This document shows, one piece after another, positions 1 to 7,567 of a DNA stretch of 14,778 nucleotides. Numbering within the stretch: the stretch's first letter is position 1; each line of letters begins with the position of its first letter. The stretch is taken from assembly GCA_014764075.1 (NCBI GenBank), contig JACXUE010000027.1:1-14778 (forward strand), in the 5' to 3' direction. This stretch comes from Sulfuricurvum sp. GTDB taxonomy: Bacteria > Campylobacterota > Campylobacteria > Campylobacterales > Sulfurimonadaceae. Under the pieces are notes generated by a model that saw nothing but the letters and a program-made list of their open reading frames with translations, was not told the DNA's origin and ran no database searches. Made by a program: the position numbers and the translations under genes.

Positions 1-1
1 T

Positions 2-1699
2 GGGATGCCTCAATGTGTTAACAGCGAAACACAGTATGAAAAGGCTTTTGGTGCAGAGGCGGTGGCTCGCTGTAGAGGTATTTTAAACGGAGCCCCTTGT
101 GAACCGAAAAACCATGGAGTCGGGACAGGTGATTATGCTCATGATTATGGGTGTTATCAATGTACCTTGGATGCCTTGGCGACCAAAGGTTGTTCGTCTG
201 ATGCCTTTGCCATTCGTCCAGATAAATTTACAATAACGTCATCTTCGTCACATTGGCCTGATTTGTTGACATCGGGGGAAGATTATAATGTGACGTTGAA
301 TGCATTGACGTTTAGCGGTAGTGTTACAAACGATTATAATATCAGTAATGCGCGTAATGTTTTGGAACTCAATACCAGTGCTCGATATTTTCCGAATAAC
401 ATTCTAGATACAAGTGGAGGATTGGTTGGGGTTTTTTCCATCGGAACAGATGATTTTAATATAAGTAATGGAGTTTCTGTCAAAAGTGGAGTTGCAACAA
501 ATAAAGTAATCCCAATCAATTTTTCAGATGTGGGTAAAGTATCACTTCAAGTGATTGATAAAATTTGGAGTGCAATCGACGATGACGATACTGCTCAAAA
601 CTGTAATGGAACCTATGTTTGTGGAGAAACCAATACGACCTTTATTCCATCAGACTTTAATATCTCTAGTTTGAGCCTGAGCAATAACAACGGTAACCCA
701 GGGACTTTTACCTATATGGGTCGAGTAGGGGATAATGAGACAATCTTAAAAATGATGTCAGGTCGCTTCGATATTAATGTAAGAGCTCAGAATAAACAAG
801 GCTCAATCACCAAAAACTTTAGACAAGGCGCATGGGAAAACACTGTCTCTATTACTCCGAGTGTATTTGATACTATCAATGGTGAGGCAAATACAACGAA
901 GATCACAACTCTAGCTGTTGGATTTGGTACAGGCGGTGATGCAAACGGAAGTAAGCATATAGGATGGAATGAAAGCAACACTTCCTTGATGCTTAGATTT
1001 AATTTTAACAAGTCACAAAATACACCTGTTGATCCATTCAGAGTTGATGGTAATGAGACTAATATGAGTGTCAGCTCCGTATATACAGGTTCTGCTCCTA
1101 TTGGTATGCGAATTATCAGTGGAAAACGGGTAGCTACTGCTGATCAAAATGTCACCTTTGTTTATGGACGTTATATACCGCGTGATGTTCGAATATTTGG
1201 TAAAAATTCATTTACCGTTAACGGATGGTATGAGGTATACAATACAACGATGATCAATGGAACTGCCCTTGCTCCAAGTCGAAATGGGGCACAATGGTAT
1301 GTAAACAGATTGCATAGCGATCTTGTGGGTAACTATGACGGCGATGCAAATGTAACGGTATTGGAGGTGGCAAATTCACCTCAAAGTTTCAAGAGGGATT
1401 CAGTAGTTACGAACGGAGTCGAGTCGTATGGGTTTAATCCCCAGATTCCACCTTATAGCGCAAAAGCACACATCAATACCGATCCATGGTTATGGTATGG
1501 GGTAAATGCGCTCGATTATGCCGATCCATCGCCGACCAATCTCGATTGCCAAACCCACCCGTGTTTTAATATCACTGTTGCTCCAGCTGTCGGTCGTGCC
1601 GGTAGTTCGACCAGTGATGATTTAAAAAGTGATAAAGCAAATAAATCCACATCGGCTCCAACCGGTGTAACTTATGATTATTCGCCAGCTTTACAATAA
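2..1699 (+). CDS. MshQ-like (DUF6701-type) surface/pilus-associated protein, 5' partial
   Basis: The reading frame is open to the left edge, so the N-terminus lies outside the window; residues here are numbered from the ATG at base 5. A Cys-rich stretch (C4, C23, C32, C50, C53, C63) precedes FAIRPDKF at 68-75, followed by a segment of the type 'SGEDYNVTLNAL...DY', which resembles the RP-x-x-F / Ig-like start of DUF6701 domains in MSHA biogenesis protein MshQ. The rest looks like Asn/Ser/Thr-rich beta-sandwich sequence, with further Cys at 200, 206, 515 and 520 and a PWLWYG stretch near the C-terminus. There is no membrane anchor in the visible part. Thirteen Asp/Glu-X-Asn-X-Ser/Thr sequons (Asn 95 to 449) suggest N-glycosylation outside the cytoplasm. 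Three prepilin-like genes follow directly, so it probably acts with a type IV pilus. The family call is by motif only; it could be another pilus-linked adhesin. Confidence 0.65.
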   Translation, partial: GMPQCVNSETQYEKAFGAEAVARCRGILNGAPCEPKNHGVGTGDYAHDYGCYQCTLDALATKGCSSDAFAIRPDKFTITSSSSHWPDLLTSGEDYNVTLNALTFSGSVTNDYNISNARNVLELNTSARYFPNNILDTSGGLVGVFSIGTDDFNISNGVSVKSGVATNKVIPINFSDVGKVSLQVIDKIWSAIDDDDTAQNCNGTYVCGETNTTFIPSDFNISSLSLSNNNGNPGTFTYMGRVGDNETILKMMSGRFDINVRAQNKQGSITKNFRQGAWENTVSITPSVFDTINGEANTTKITTLAVGFGTGGDANGSKHIGWNESNTSLMLRFNFNKSQNTPVDPFRVDGNETNMSVSSVYTGSAPIGMRIISGKRVATADQNVTFVYGRYIPRDVRIFGKNSFTVNGWYEVYNTTMINGTALAPSRNGAQWYVNRLHSDLVGNYDGDANVTVLEVANSPQSFKRDSVVTNGVESYGFNPQIPPYSAKAHINTDPWLWYGVNALDYADPSPTNLDCQTHPCFNITVAPAVGRAGSSTSDDLKSDKANKSTSAPTGVTYDYSPALQ

Positions 1700-1712
1700 T
1701 TAGGGTGTTCAG

Positions 1713-2369
1713 ATGAAACAACATTTAGGTATAGCAATGATCGAATTAATTTTCGCTATTGTTATTATTGCTATTAGTGTACTAACTATACCCTCTATGA
1801 TGAGTATTGCAGATGTAAGTGCCAAAGGGATGATAATTGATGAAGATGTCCTTAAACGGATGATTGAAGAGATTGTAAAAGTTTCAAAAGCACGTTGGGA
1901 TCAAAATTATAGTGATGATACCAATGCATCAGATGCTCAGTATAAGGTGTTGCAGATCAGTAATGAATGTTGGAATGATGGAGGTATTTTGAGACGTAGA
2001 AATCCTGATTCCAAGATGCAATGTGAAGTTAATACTACTACCCCTTCAACTATCCCTTCAACAGGTAATTTGAATTTAACGCAAGGGATAGAACAGTTAA
2101 ATAACAAAGATTATAATATGACAGTTTCAACATCGACTGGCAATTATGATGTTCCCGTAGCTTATCGGGTAGGATACGCAAATTCTGATATGGTTTTAAC
2201 CGGTACGACGGGGACCGCTACTTGGACACTCGGTTCATCATCGAATATGAGTGCTGGATTCACAACAGGTCCTACCCATCTTAAAGAAGTTGTTGTTCGG
2301 ACTGAAGATAGTACTCGTAATATCGATATGACCTTAACCTTTTTTAAATCTAATGTCGGGAAACAGTAA
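1713..2369 (+). CDS. Prepilin-like minor pilin (MshD/PilV/GspI-like)
   Basis: A 218-aa protein with a class III prepilin leader: a short basic N-terminus, Gly6, then IAMIEL and a hydrophobic helix to about residue 32. Cleavage after Gly6 puts Glu11 at mature position +5, as a PilD-type peptidase substrate requires. The remainder is a predicted periplasmic or surface globular domain with two Cys (C86, C104) that could form a disulfide. Four Asp/Glu-X-Asn-X-Ser/Thr sequons occur at Asn65, 71, 107 and 135. It starts 13 bases after the upstream stop, with AGGGT about 6 bases before the ATG, and its stop is 3 bases before the next start, so the four genes look co-transcribed. The subfamily (MshD, PilV or GspI) is inferred from order and size; a prepilin is certain. 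Confidence 0.8.
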   Translation: MKQHLGIAMIELIFAIVIIAISVLTIPSMMSIADVSAKGMIIDEDVLKRMIEEIVKVSKARWDQNYSDDTNASDAQYKVLQISNECWNDGGILRRRNPDSKMQCEVNTTTPSTIPSTGNLNLTQGIEQLNNKDYNMTVSTSTGNYDVPVAYRVGYANSDMVLTGTTGTATWTLGSSSNMSAGFTTGPTHLKEVVVRTEDSTRNIDMTLTFFKSNVGKQ

Positions 2370-2372
2370 TTT

Positions 2373-3308
2373 ATGAACATTAAGCATACATTTCGATATG
2401 GGTTTACCATGATCGAATTACTATTTGTTATAGTTGTACTCGGCATTGTCGGTGGATTGGGTATTGAAGCAATTCGTCAATATTATGATGGTATTTATCG
2501 TACAAATCTATATTCTCAAAGGGCTGCAGAAGCAGATCATGTTTTAGAACAAATTGCAAAATATTTTGAATACGGAATAGCGGCTTCGGTTGTAAGATTA
2601 GATAAAAATATCGCTCCAAGTGGAAGTACATGTGATGGTCCGCCAAAAGATGATAGTTTAAATGATGAATATACATTTGCTTTTATTGCTGTAGATCATC
2701 AAGGTTTAATGGGATATTGGGATGGAAGTCGTTGGCGTCCTACATGGACACCAAATGTTGTGGTCAACTCAACAGGGATTATTGCTTTGGATGCAAATTA
2801 TTCCAAGGCTAATGATCAGGAAGCGTTGACTAACTCTGCCATATATGATTTTGGATCTACATCAGCAGCCAATCTAGGTGTGTGTAATGATTTTGAATGG
2901 GGGAGTTCAACATCATCACGTTATAATGAGATACCTTCTTCTCCTCCTGCCGATGGTACCAGCTTAACATTACAAAATACTCCCAGTGATAGTACAAATA
3001 ACAAGTATTTGTTACGTACAGGGTACGCATTTCGAGCCTATGATGGAGATTTTGTGATGTATACAAATTTTCAACCGTGGAAGGGTGAAAATTATACAGC
3101 CAGCGGAGGTCATGTTTTAGCTAAGAACGTAGCACATTTTACAGTAGATTATGATGTATCAAATACAAGTATGAATTCTACAAAAGGAAATATATATCGG
3201 CTGAAATTGTGTATGTTTGGTTTGGACGAGAATCTTAAGGATGCGAATACTACGGCTACAAACGAGTATCAAATTTGTCGTGAAAGGATGGTTTATGTCC
3301 GCTATTAG
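2373..3308 (+). CDS. Prepilin-like minor pilin (MshO/PilW/GspJ-like)
   Basis: A 311-aa protein. The leader ends at Gly10 and is followed by FTMIELLFVIVVLGIVGG; Glu15 is the +5 glutamate of the mature protein. The long globular part has four Cys (87, 171, 280, 302) and a C-terminal region of alternating hydrophobic strands, as in large minor pilins of the PilW/MshO/GspJ group. Full acidic N-glycosylation sequons sit at Asn142 and Asn292, and further plain N-X-S/T sites lie between 132 and 269. The ribosome site is weak (GGGAAACAG upstream), consistent with translational coupling to the preceding gene 3 bases away. The last 14 bases overlap the start of the next gene. It probably primes or decorates the pilus tip with its neighbours; the exact subfamily is not certain. 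Confidence 0.8.
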   Translation: MNIKHTFRYGFTMIELLFVIVVLGIVGGLGIEAIRQYYDGIYRTNLYSQRAAEADHVLEQIAKYFEYGIAASVVRLDKNIAPSGSTCDGPPKDDSLNDEYTFAFIAVDHQGLMGYWDGSRWRPTWTPNVVVNSTGIIALDANYSKANDQEALTNSAIYDFGSTSAANLGVCNDFEWGSSTSSRYNEIPSSPPADGTSLTLQNTPSDSTNNKYLLRTGYAFRAYDGDFVMYTNFQPWKGENYTASGGHVLAKNVAHFTVDYDVSNTSMNSTKGNIYRLKLCMFGLDENLKDANTTATNEYQICRERMVYVRY

Positions 3309-3753
3309 ACAGAAAAATGGCTTTGCTATGATTATGGCTATTTTTGTTGTTGTGATGGTTGCAATGGGGGGCACATTGCTAATGCAAAATGCATCACTGG
3401 GTGTAAAATCTTCAACTGACAACTACTTGAGAATCCAAGCAGAATTACTAGCGGAAAGTGCTTCAGAATATGCCCTTATGAATATTCAAGACATCAATAC
3501 ATCAGCCGGACAATGTTTGAATGATTTGAATATAACGGTAAATGATTCTAGTGGTAATTCTATGTATGATATAAATGTTATACTGTCATACTCCTATGAA
3601 AATACTGCTCCAGGATGCACTAGTCGAGTTTTGGCACAAAACACAGGTAGTACAACAATGGTTTTAATCGATACGAGTGTTACAACCAAAAGCTCGGCAA
3701 AGCTTTCAACAGAACCTATACGTATTCATAAACGTACATGGCAGAAGCTGTAA
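3295..3753 (+). CDS. MshP/PilX-like minor pilin lacking Glu+5
   Basis: A 152-aa protein. The frame is open further upstream (ATG at 3217), but the start at 3295 is preferred: AAGGA at 3284-3288 lies 6 bases before it, and it places a normal short leader (MSAIRQKNG) before the helix FAMIMAIFVVVMVAMGG. After cleavage at Gly9, position +5 is Met14 instead of Glu, as seen in GspK/PilX/MshP-type tip subunits, which commonly deviate there. 'AELLAESASEYAL' after the helix is typical of PilX/MshP-like proteins. Two Cys (74, 108) could pair; acidic sequons occur at Asn68 and Asn79. The start overlaps the previous stop by 14 bases. It is the last gene of the pilin set and faces the - strand signalling genes. 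Confidence 0.75.
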   Translation: MSAIRQKNGFAMIMAIFVVVMVAMGGTLLMQNASLGVKSSTDNYLRIQAELLAESASEYALMNIQDINTSAGQCLNDLNITVNDSSGNSMYDINVILSYSYENTAPGCTSRVLAQNTGSTTMVLIDTSVTTKSSAKLSTEPIRIHKRTWQKL

Positions 3754-3761
3754 GTAAGAGT

Positions 3762-3795
3762 GTTCGTGGTTCGATATACCTATCTCACCACAAAC
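3762..3795. terminator. Inverted repeat between convergent genes, weak terminator candidate
   Basis: GTTCGTGGT (3762-3770) pairs with ACCACAAAC (3787-3795) around a 16-base loop. Read on the - strand the 9-bp stem is complete with one G-U pair; on the + strand it has one mismatch. It lies between the end of the pilin genes and the end of the - strand response regulator, where a bidirectional terminator would be expected. No clear U-run follows on either strand, so it is only a candidate. Confidence 0.3.
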
Positions 3796-3800
3796 TTGGT

Positions 3801-4147
3801 TTAAAGTACAAGTTGCGCAATTTTAGAAACGACATCTTTTTCACGGACCGGTTTCATCAAAAAGCCGTTAGCGCCGCACTCTAACGCTTCCCCCTTTTTG
3901 GTCTCGTGAGTGATTCGTCGGCGCGGATCACCTTGAGCATCTCGATCCCCCCCATCACCGGCATGATGATATCGAGGAGGATGATGTCGATATCATCATG
4001 CGCTTTGAGGACGCCAATAGCGTCAGCGCCATTTTTTGCTTCGATGACTTGAGCAACGTTTGGGGCTTTCATCAACATGGTTTTGAGGAGCTTGAGATTG
4101 ATCATATCATCATCAACTGCAAGTACTTTCAGTTTTTTATCACTCAT
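3801..4147 (-). pseudogene. Single-domain response regulator (CheY-like receiver), internal deletion and frameshift
   Basis: Translation starts at the ATG ending at 4147, with GAGGAG a few bases upstream, and gives a normal receiver N-terminus: D12, D13 and phosphoacceptor D59 in LLDIIMP. After ...VIRADESL (residue 80) the frame hits a stop at 3881-3883. In another frame from about 3905 the sequence continues as ETKKGEALECGANGFLMKPV to a stop at 3801-3803, restoring the conserved Lys-Pro. Joined, the spacing from Asp59 to that Lys is about 41 residues, against 52 in CheY (D57-K109). So about 11 residues, containing beta-4 and the conserved Thr/Ser, are missing in addition to the frame change. 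The truncated product (88 aa from this start) lacks the switch residues and is probably non-functional. It is the last gene of the phosphorelay cassette, 18 bases after the kinase. An assembly error is the alternative. Confidence 0.8.
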
Positions 4148-4165
4148 AAGAGTTCTCCTCAATTA

Positions 4166-7100
4166 TTAAATAAACTTTTCAATAACAAGACGTAAGAGGT
4201 CTCTGTTTATAACGTTTTTGATGATTTCATGAACAAACATCGCATCTTCATCTTCTTGTTTGCTGCTAGGATCGATCAACATCACTAATGATATCTCACT
4301 GTTTTGTGAATGGATTATATCATAGAGGTTCTTGAGATTCAGTCCCGGTAGAGTTTTATCAAATAGCGCCAATTTATACCGTTTGTATTGTAATGCGTCG
4401 GCAAGATCATCGGCATTGTTAACGCTTTGGTAGGTATAGCCAAGATCATCAAATATTCGACCAAATAGTTTTAGCTCTAACGTATTTTGTTTAGCAATCA
4501 GAATATCGGCATCGAATAGCGATTTGTCCTCTTTGAGCAGAGGTTCTTCATTGTCGGCTGTTTCTACGAAAATCGGTGTTTCCGTAGGTTCGCTCTTCAT
4601 AACAGGAATGTCATCAACAGGGATATCATCGGTAAATAGAGGCTCTTGGGCGGTAGCCGACGCTTCTTTAATGTTATCGACATCGTTCTCTTGCAAAGGT
4701 GTTTCATCGAGTGCTTCTAGTGGAGGCACATTTGCAACCAATTCGTCGTCGACCGATTGTGTATCATCGTCATCAGTAATGTCACGGATGGATTTTGGAA
4801 CCGATTTGATATCGACAATTTTGTGCGAGAGGAAATTGTTCAGCAACGAGATGATCTCGCTACGTACCAACGGTTTGGTGGTATATTCATCCATTCCTGC
4901 GGACATAAAACGTTCACGGTCTCCTTTGAGAGCATTTGCGGTCAATGCGATAATCGGGATGTGATTGTGTCCATAATCCTCTTCGAAATCCAAAATCTCT
5001 TGGGTAGCTTCAATTCCGTCAAGTATGGGCATTTGGATATCCATAAAGATGATGTCAAAATTTCCGTTTTTCCGTTTTTCGAACGCTTCTAGACCATTGT
5101 TGGCGATGGTAATTTCCAATCCGAGATCCTCGAGGGTACGACGGATCAGCTTTTGGTTAATGATATTGTCTTCGGCAACCAATGCGGTTGCGGCGAAGCG
5201 TGAATTTTTTTCGTCGAATTTTTTGCGACGCGACGCTTTTTGTTTACGATTGTTAAACGCTTCAGCATCGTAGGCATCCAACGTAGATCGGATTTTAGAA
5301 CTGTTAAGCGGCTCGTAAAGAACTTTGAAAATATCGATCCCCATTGAGTCGATTTTTTTCATGTAGTACGATTTGGTGATCAGGACCAACTGCTCCTGAG
5401 AGGTAGCGTAGGTGAGTAGATCATCATCGCTACAATAGTCGTTATCAACCAAAAGAAGGTCGTAATTGACTTGACGCTCAAGCATTTTGAGTTCGTCAAT
5501 TTCGTGGAATGTGGTATAGCTTACTCCGAAATAATCTAAATACTCTTTAAGGTATGTATTCTGAAGTTTTTTCTTCGAATGGCTCTCTAGAATCACGGCA
5601 TTGATGTTTGAGAATGAACCTTTGAGAGGCTCGTTGAGAGTTTCGATCTCTTCAAATTCTAGTGTAAAAAAGAATGTTGTTCCATTGCCAGGTTCACTCT
5701 CAAGATCGAGACGTGAGCCCATGAGCTCTACGAAGCGGCTCGAAATGGTAAGACCAAGACCGGTTCCACCGTATTTACGGGTAATTGACGTATCTGCTTG
5801 CGAGAACGCTTCGAAAATGCGTGATTTTTGTTCGCTGGTAACACCGATGCCGTTGTCTTTAACTTCAAAGCGAATACGGGCGCGGTTGAGCGTATCACAT
5901 TCGACACGACGGATATCGACACTGATTGCTCCCCCGCTATTGGTGAATTTGACCGCGTTGGAGAGCAAATTGATGATAACCTCTTTGATTTTGGTTGGAT
6001 CACCTTTGATCGGTCGCTCGAGGCTAGGATCAACAAAACATGCAAGATCGATATGTTTCTCGGAGGCACGGACGCCGTAGACTTCGACGGCACTCTCAAA
6101 CTCATCCAGCGGATTGAATACGATCTCTTCGATTTCGAGTTTATTGCTTTCAATTTTGGAGAGGTCAAGGATGTTGTTGATAATCTCGAGAAGGTTTTCC
6201 GAACTTTTTTCGATAATATCGATAAATTCACGCTGTTCATCGTGCAACTCGGTATCTTTGAGAAGTTCGGTAAATCCGACGATACCGTTCAATGGAGTAC
6301 GAATCTCATGAGACATGTTTGCCAAGAACATCGATTTGGCTTCGGAGGCCTCCATTGCGTATTGTTTATCGGTGAGTGTTTGCTCAATGATGCGCTCTAG
6401 CAATGCATACGCTTGTGCCGTTCCGGCGGCTGTATCGAGGTTTATCGTATGGCTGAGTGCTTCGGCTTCGTTATCGTGGGTATCTTGGGCAACCCGTTTA
6501 AGAACCGATTCGAGGTTTTTAATGTTTGTGGTAATCTCTGCTGAGAAGAGGTATCCCAGTACGGCAATCAAAACACCCAAGATCCATGTTCCGATCGCAA
6601 TAATAAGAATCTGAACCGCTTGATCTTGAACAACGATCGCGCGTTTGTCCATCGCATCGATCAAAACTTTTTCAGCTTCGTTGATCGCATCGATCTTTTC
6701 GGAGATCATCGCAAACCAAACGCCCGATTGGGTCTCATACGCACCGGTAGTCGCTGCTTGGAGAATTTCGGTACGCTCAGACGTGATGTCGAGATAAAGC
6801 TCGCTATTGTCTTCGCTGTAAAGCGATGCTTTGAGGGCAGTTTGAATTGGTTTATTGTTGATCCCTTCAAGATTAAAGGCATCGGCCTTGGCGATTAGGG
6901 AGATCCAACGGTTTAGCTCCTCTTCGGTAAGGGGGGTCGCACGGGCAAGAACGTAGGTGATATAATCCCGTTCGATACTGCTGAATTCGTTTGCACGTAC
7001 CAATGAGAGGTAGCTGCTTGAGAGTGAGTTAACCTCTTCGTCGAATTGCAACGTTGCAAGGTCGCCCAATTGGTTGATAAGGGTTTCTCCCGACTTGCTA

Positions 7101-7543
7101 TATAACTCTGTAAAAGTTTTATCAAAATTGGCAGTTCCGTTATCAACTAAAGGTCGAGACGCTTTGATATCATTTTGAATTTTGATGATTACATCGGAAA
7201 GTGTTTTAGCTTTTGCAGCCTCTGCACCACCAACACTTTGCAATGCTGCGAGGTGTTGTCGGTAGGATGAAATTTTTTGATCGACGATAATGCGTTGAGC
7301 ATGAAGAGATTTTAAAGTGGCAGCCGAGGCATTGCCCATATACATAACCGTCATGCCGCGTTCACGAGAGAGGTTGTTGATCAAGTCGTTGAGTTGTTTA
7401 TTGCCCTCAAGACGGACTTGAAGTTGTTTTGCTCCTTGATAACTTTTATACGCATTGTAAACGTAGTAGCTAGCAAGGATAAAAAGAATCAGAATTGGTA
7501 AAAGACTGATAAGGCGAAGCCGATTTCTAAGTCCTAGTTGCAT
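4166..7543 (-). CDS. Membrane hybrid histidine kinase with NIT sensor domain and three receiver(-like) domains
   Basis: 1125 aa. TM1 is at about 10-30, followed by a periplasmic NIT-type (nitrate/nitrite sensing) domain at about 45-300 with its signature LSRERG..VMYMGN, then TM2 at about 309-334. A linker leads to HisKA with the phospho-His at 412 (SHEIRTPLNG) and HATPase_c with N525/N529, DNGIG 563-567 and GGTGLGL 592-598. Then come a degenerate receiver (about 648-755, D700 kept, Lys-Pro replaced by Glu-Pro), an intact receiver (786-905: E791/D792, D835 in MDIQMP, T868, K890), an acidic linker of about 95 residues, and a third receiver-like domain (1010-1125, D1062 kept, Lys-Pro absent). 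Phosphate should flow H412 to D835 and on to the HPt protein encoded just upstream (24-base gap). AAAGGAG precedes the ATG. The ligand may be nitrate/nitrite from the family name, but that is not shown here. Confidence 0.93.
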   Translation of the reverse strand: MQLGLRNRLRLISLLPILILFILASYYVYNAYKSYQGAKQLQVRLEGNKQLNDLINNLSRERGMTVMYMGNASAATLKSLHAQRIIVDQKISSYRQHLAALQSVGGAEAAKAKTLSDVIIKIQNDIKASRPLVDNGTANFDKTFTELYSKSGETLINQLGDLATLQFDEEVNSLSSSYLSLVRANEFSSIERDYITYVLARATPLTEEELNRWISLIAKADAFNLEGINNKPIQTALKASLYSEDNSELYLDITSERTEILQAATTGAYETQSGVWFAMISEKIDAINEAEKVLIDAMDKRAIVVQDQAVQILIIAIGTWILGVLIAVLGYLFSAEITTNIKNLESVLKRVAQDTHDNEAEALSHTINLDTAAGTAQAYALLERIIEQTLTDKQYAMEASEAKSMFLANMSHEIRTPLNGIVGFTELLKDTELHDEQREFIDIIEKSSENLLEIINNILDLSKIESNKLEIEEIVFNPLDEFESAVEVYGVRASEKHIDLACFVDPSLERPIKGDPTKIKEVIINLLSNAVKFTNSGGAISVDIRRVECDTLNRARIRFEVKDNGIGVTSEQKSRIFEAFSQADTSITRKYGGTGLGLTISSRFVELMGSRLDLESEPGNGTTFFFTLEFEEIETLNEPLKGSFSNINAVILESHSKKKLQNTYLKEYLDYFGVSYTTFHEIDELKMLERQVNYDLLLVDNDYCSDDDLLTYATSQEQLVLITKSYYMKKIDSMGIDIFKVLYEPLNSSKIRSTLDAYDAEAFNNRKQKASRRKKFDEKNSRFAATALVAEDNIINQKLIRRTLEDLGLEITIANNGLEAFEKRKNGNFDIIFMDIQMPILDGIEATQEILDFEEDYGHNHIPIIALTANALKGDRERFMSAGMDEYTTKPLVRSEIISLLNNFLSHKIVDIKSVPKSIRDITDDDDTQSVDDELVANVPPLEALDETPLQENDVDNIKEASATAQEPLFTDDIPVDDIPVMKSEPTETPIFVETADNEEPLLKEDKSLFDADILIAKQNTLELKLFGRIFDDLGYTYQSVNNADDLADALQYKRYKLALFDKTLPGLNLKNLYDIIHSQNSEISLVMLIDPSSKQEDEDAMFVHEIIKNVINRDLLRLVIEKFI

Positions 7544-7567
7544 ACGATCTCCTTTGTATCTTTCATT

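Noticed and set aside
3217..3294. Earlier ATG extending the last pilin N-terminally by 26 residues
   Set aside because: It would bury the short prepilin leader; the ATG at 3295 has its own AAGGA site and gives a standard leader.
3881..4162. Intact short response regulator, or programmed frameshift at the A5G5 run (3890-3899)
   Set aside because: About 11 receiver residues are missing regardless of frame, so neither a natural short form nor frameshifting restores a working receiver.
4524..6614. Several long + strand frames inside the kinase gene
   Set aside because: They are antisense to well-conserved kinase and receiver domains and show low-complexity or no family resemblance.
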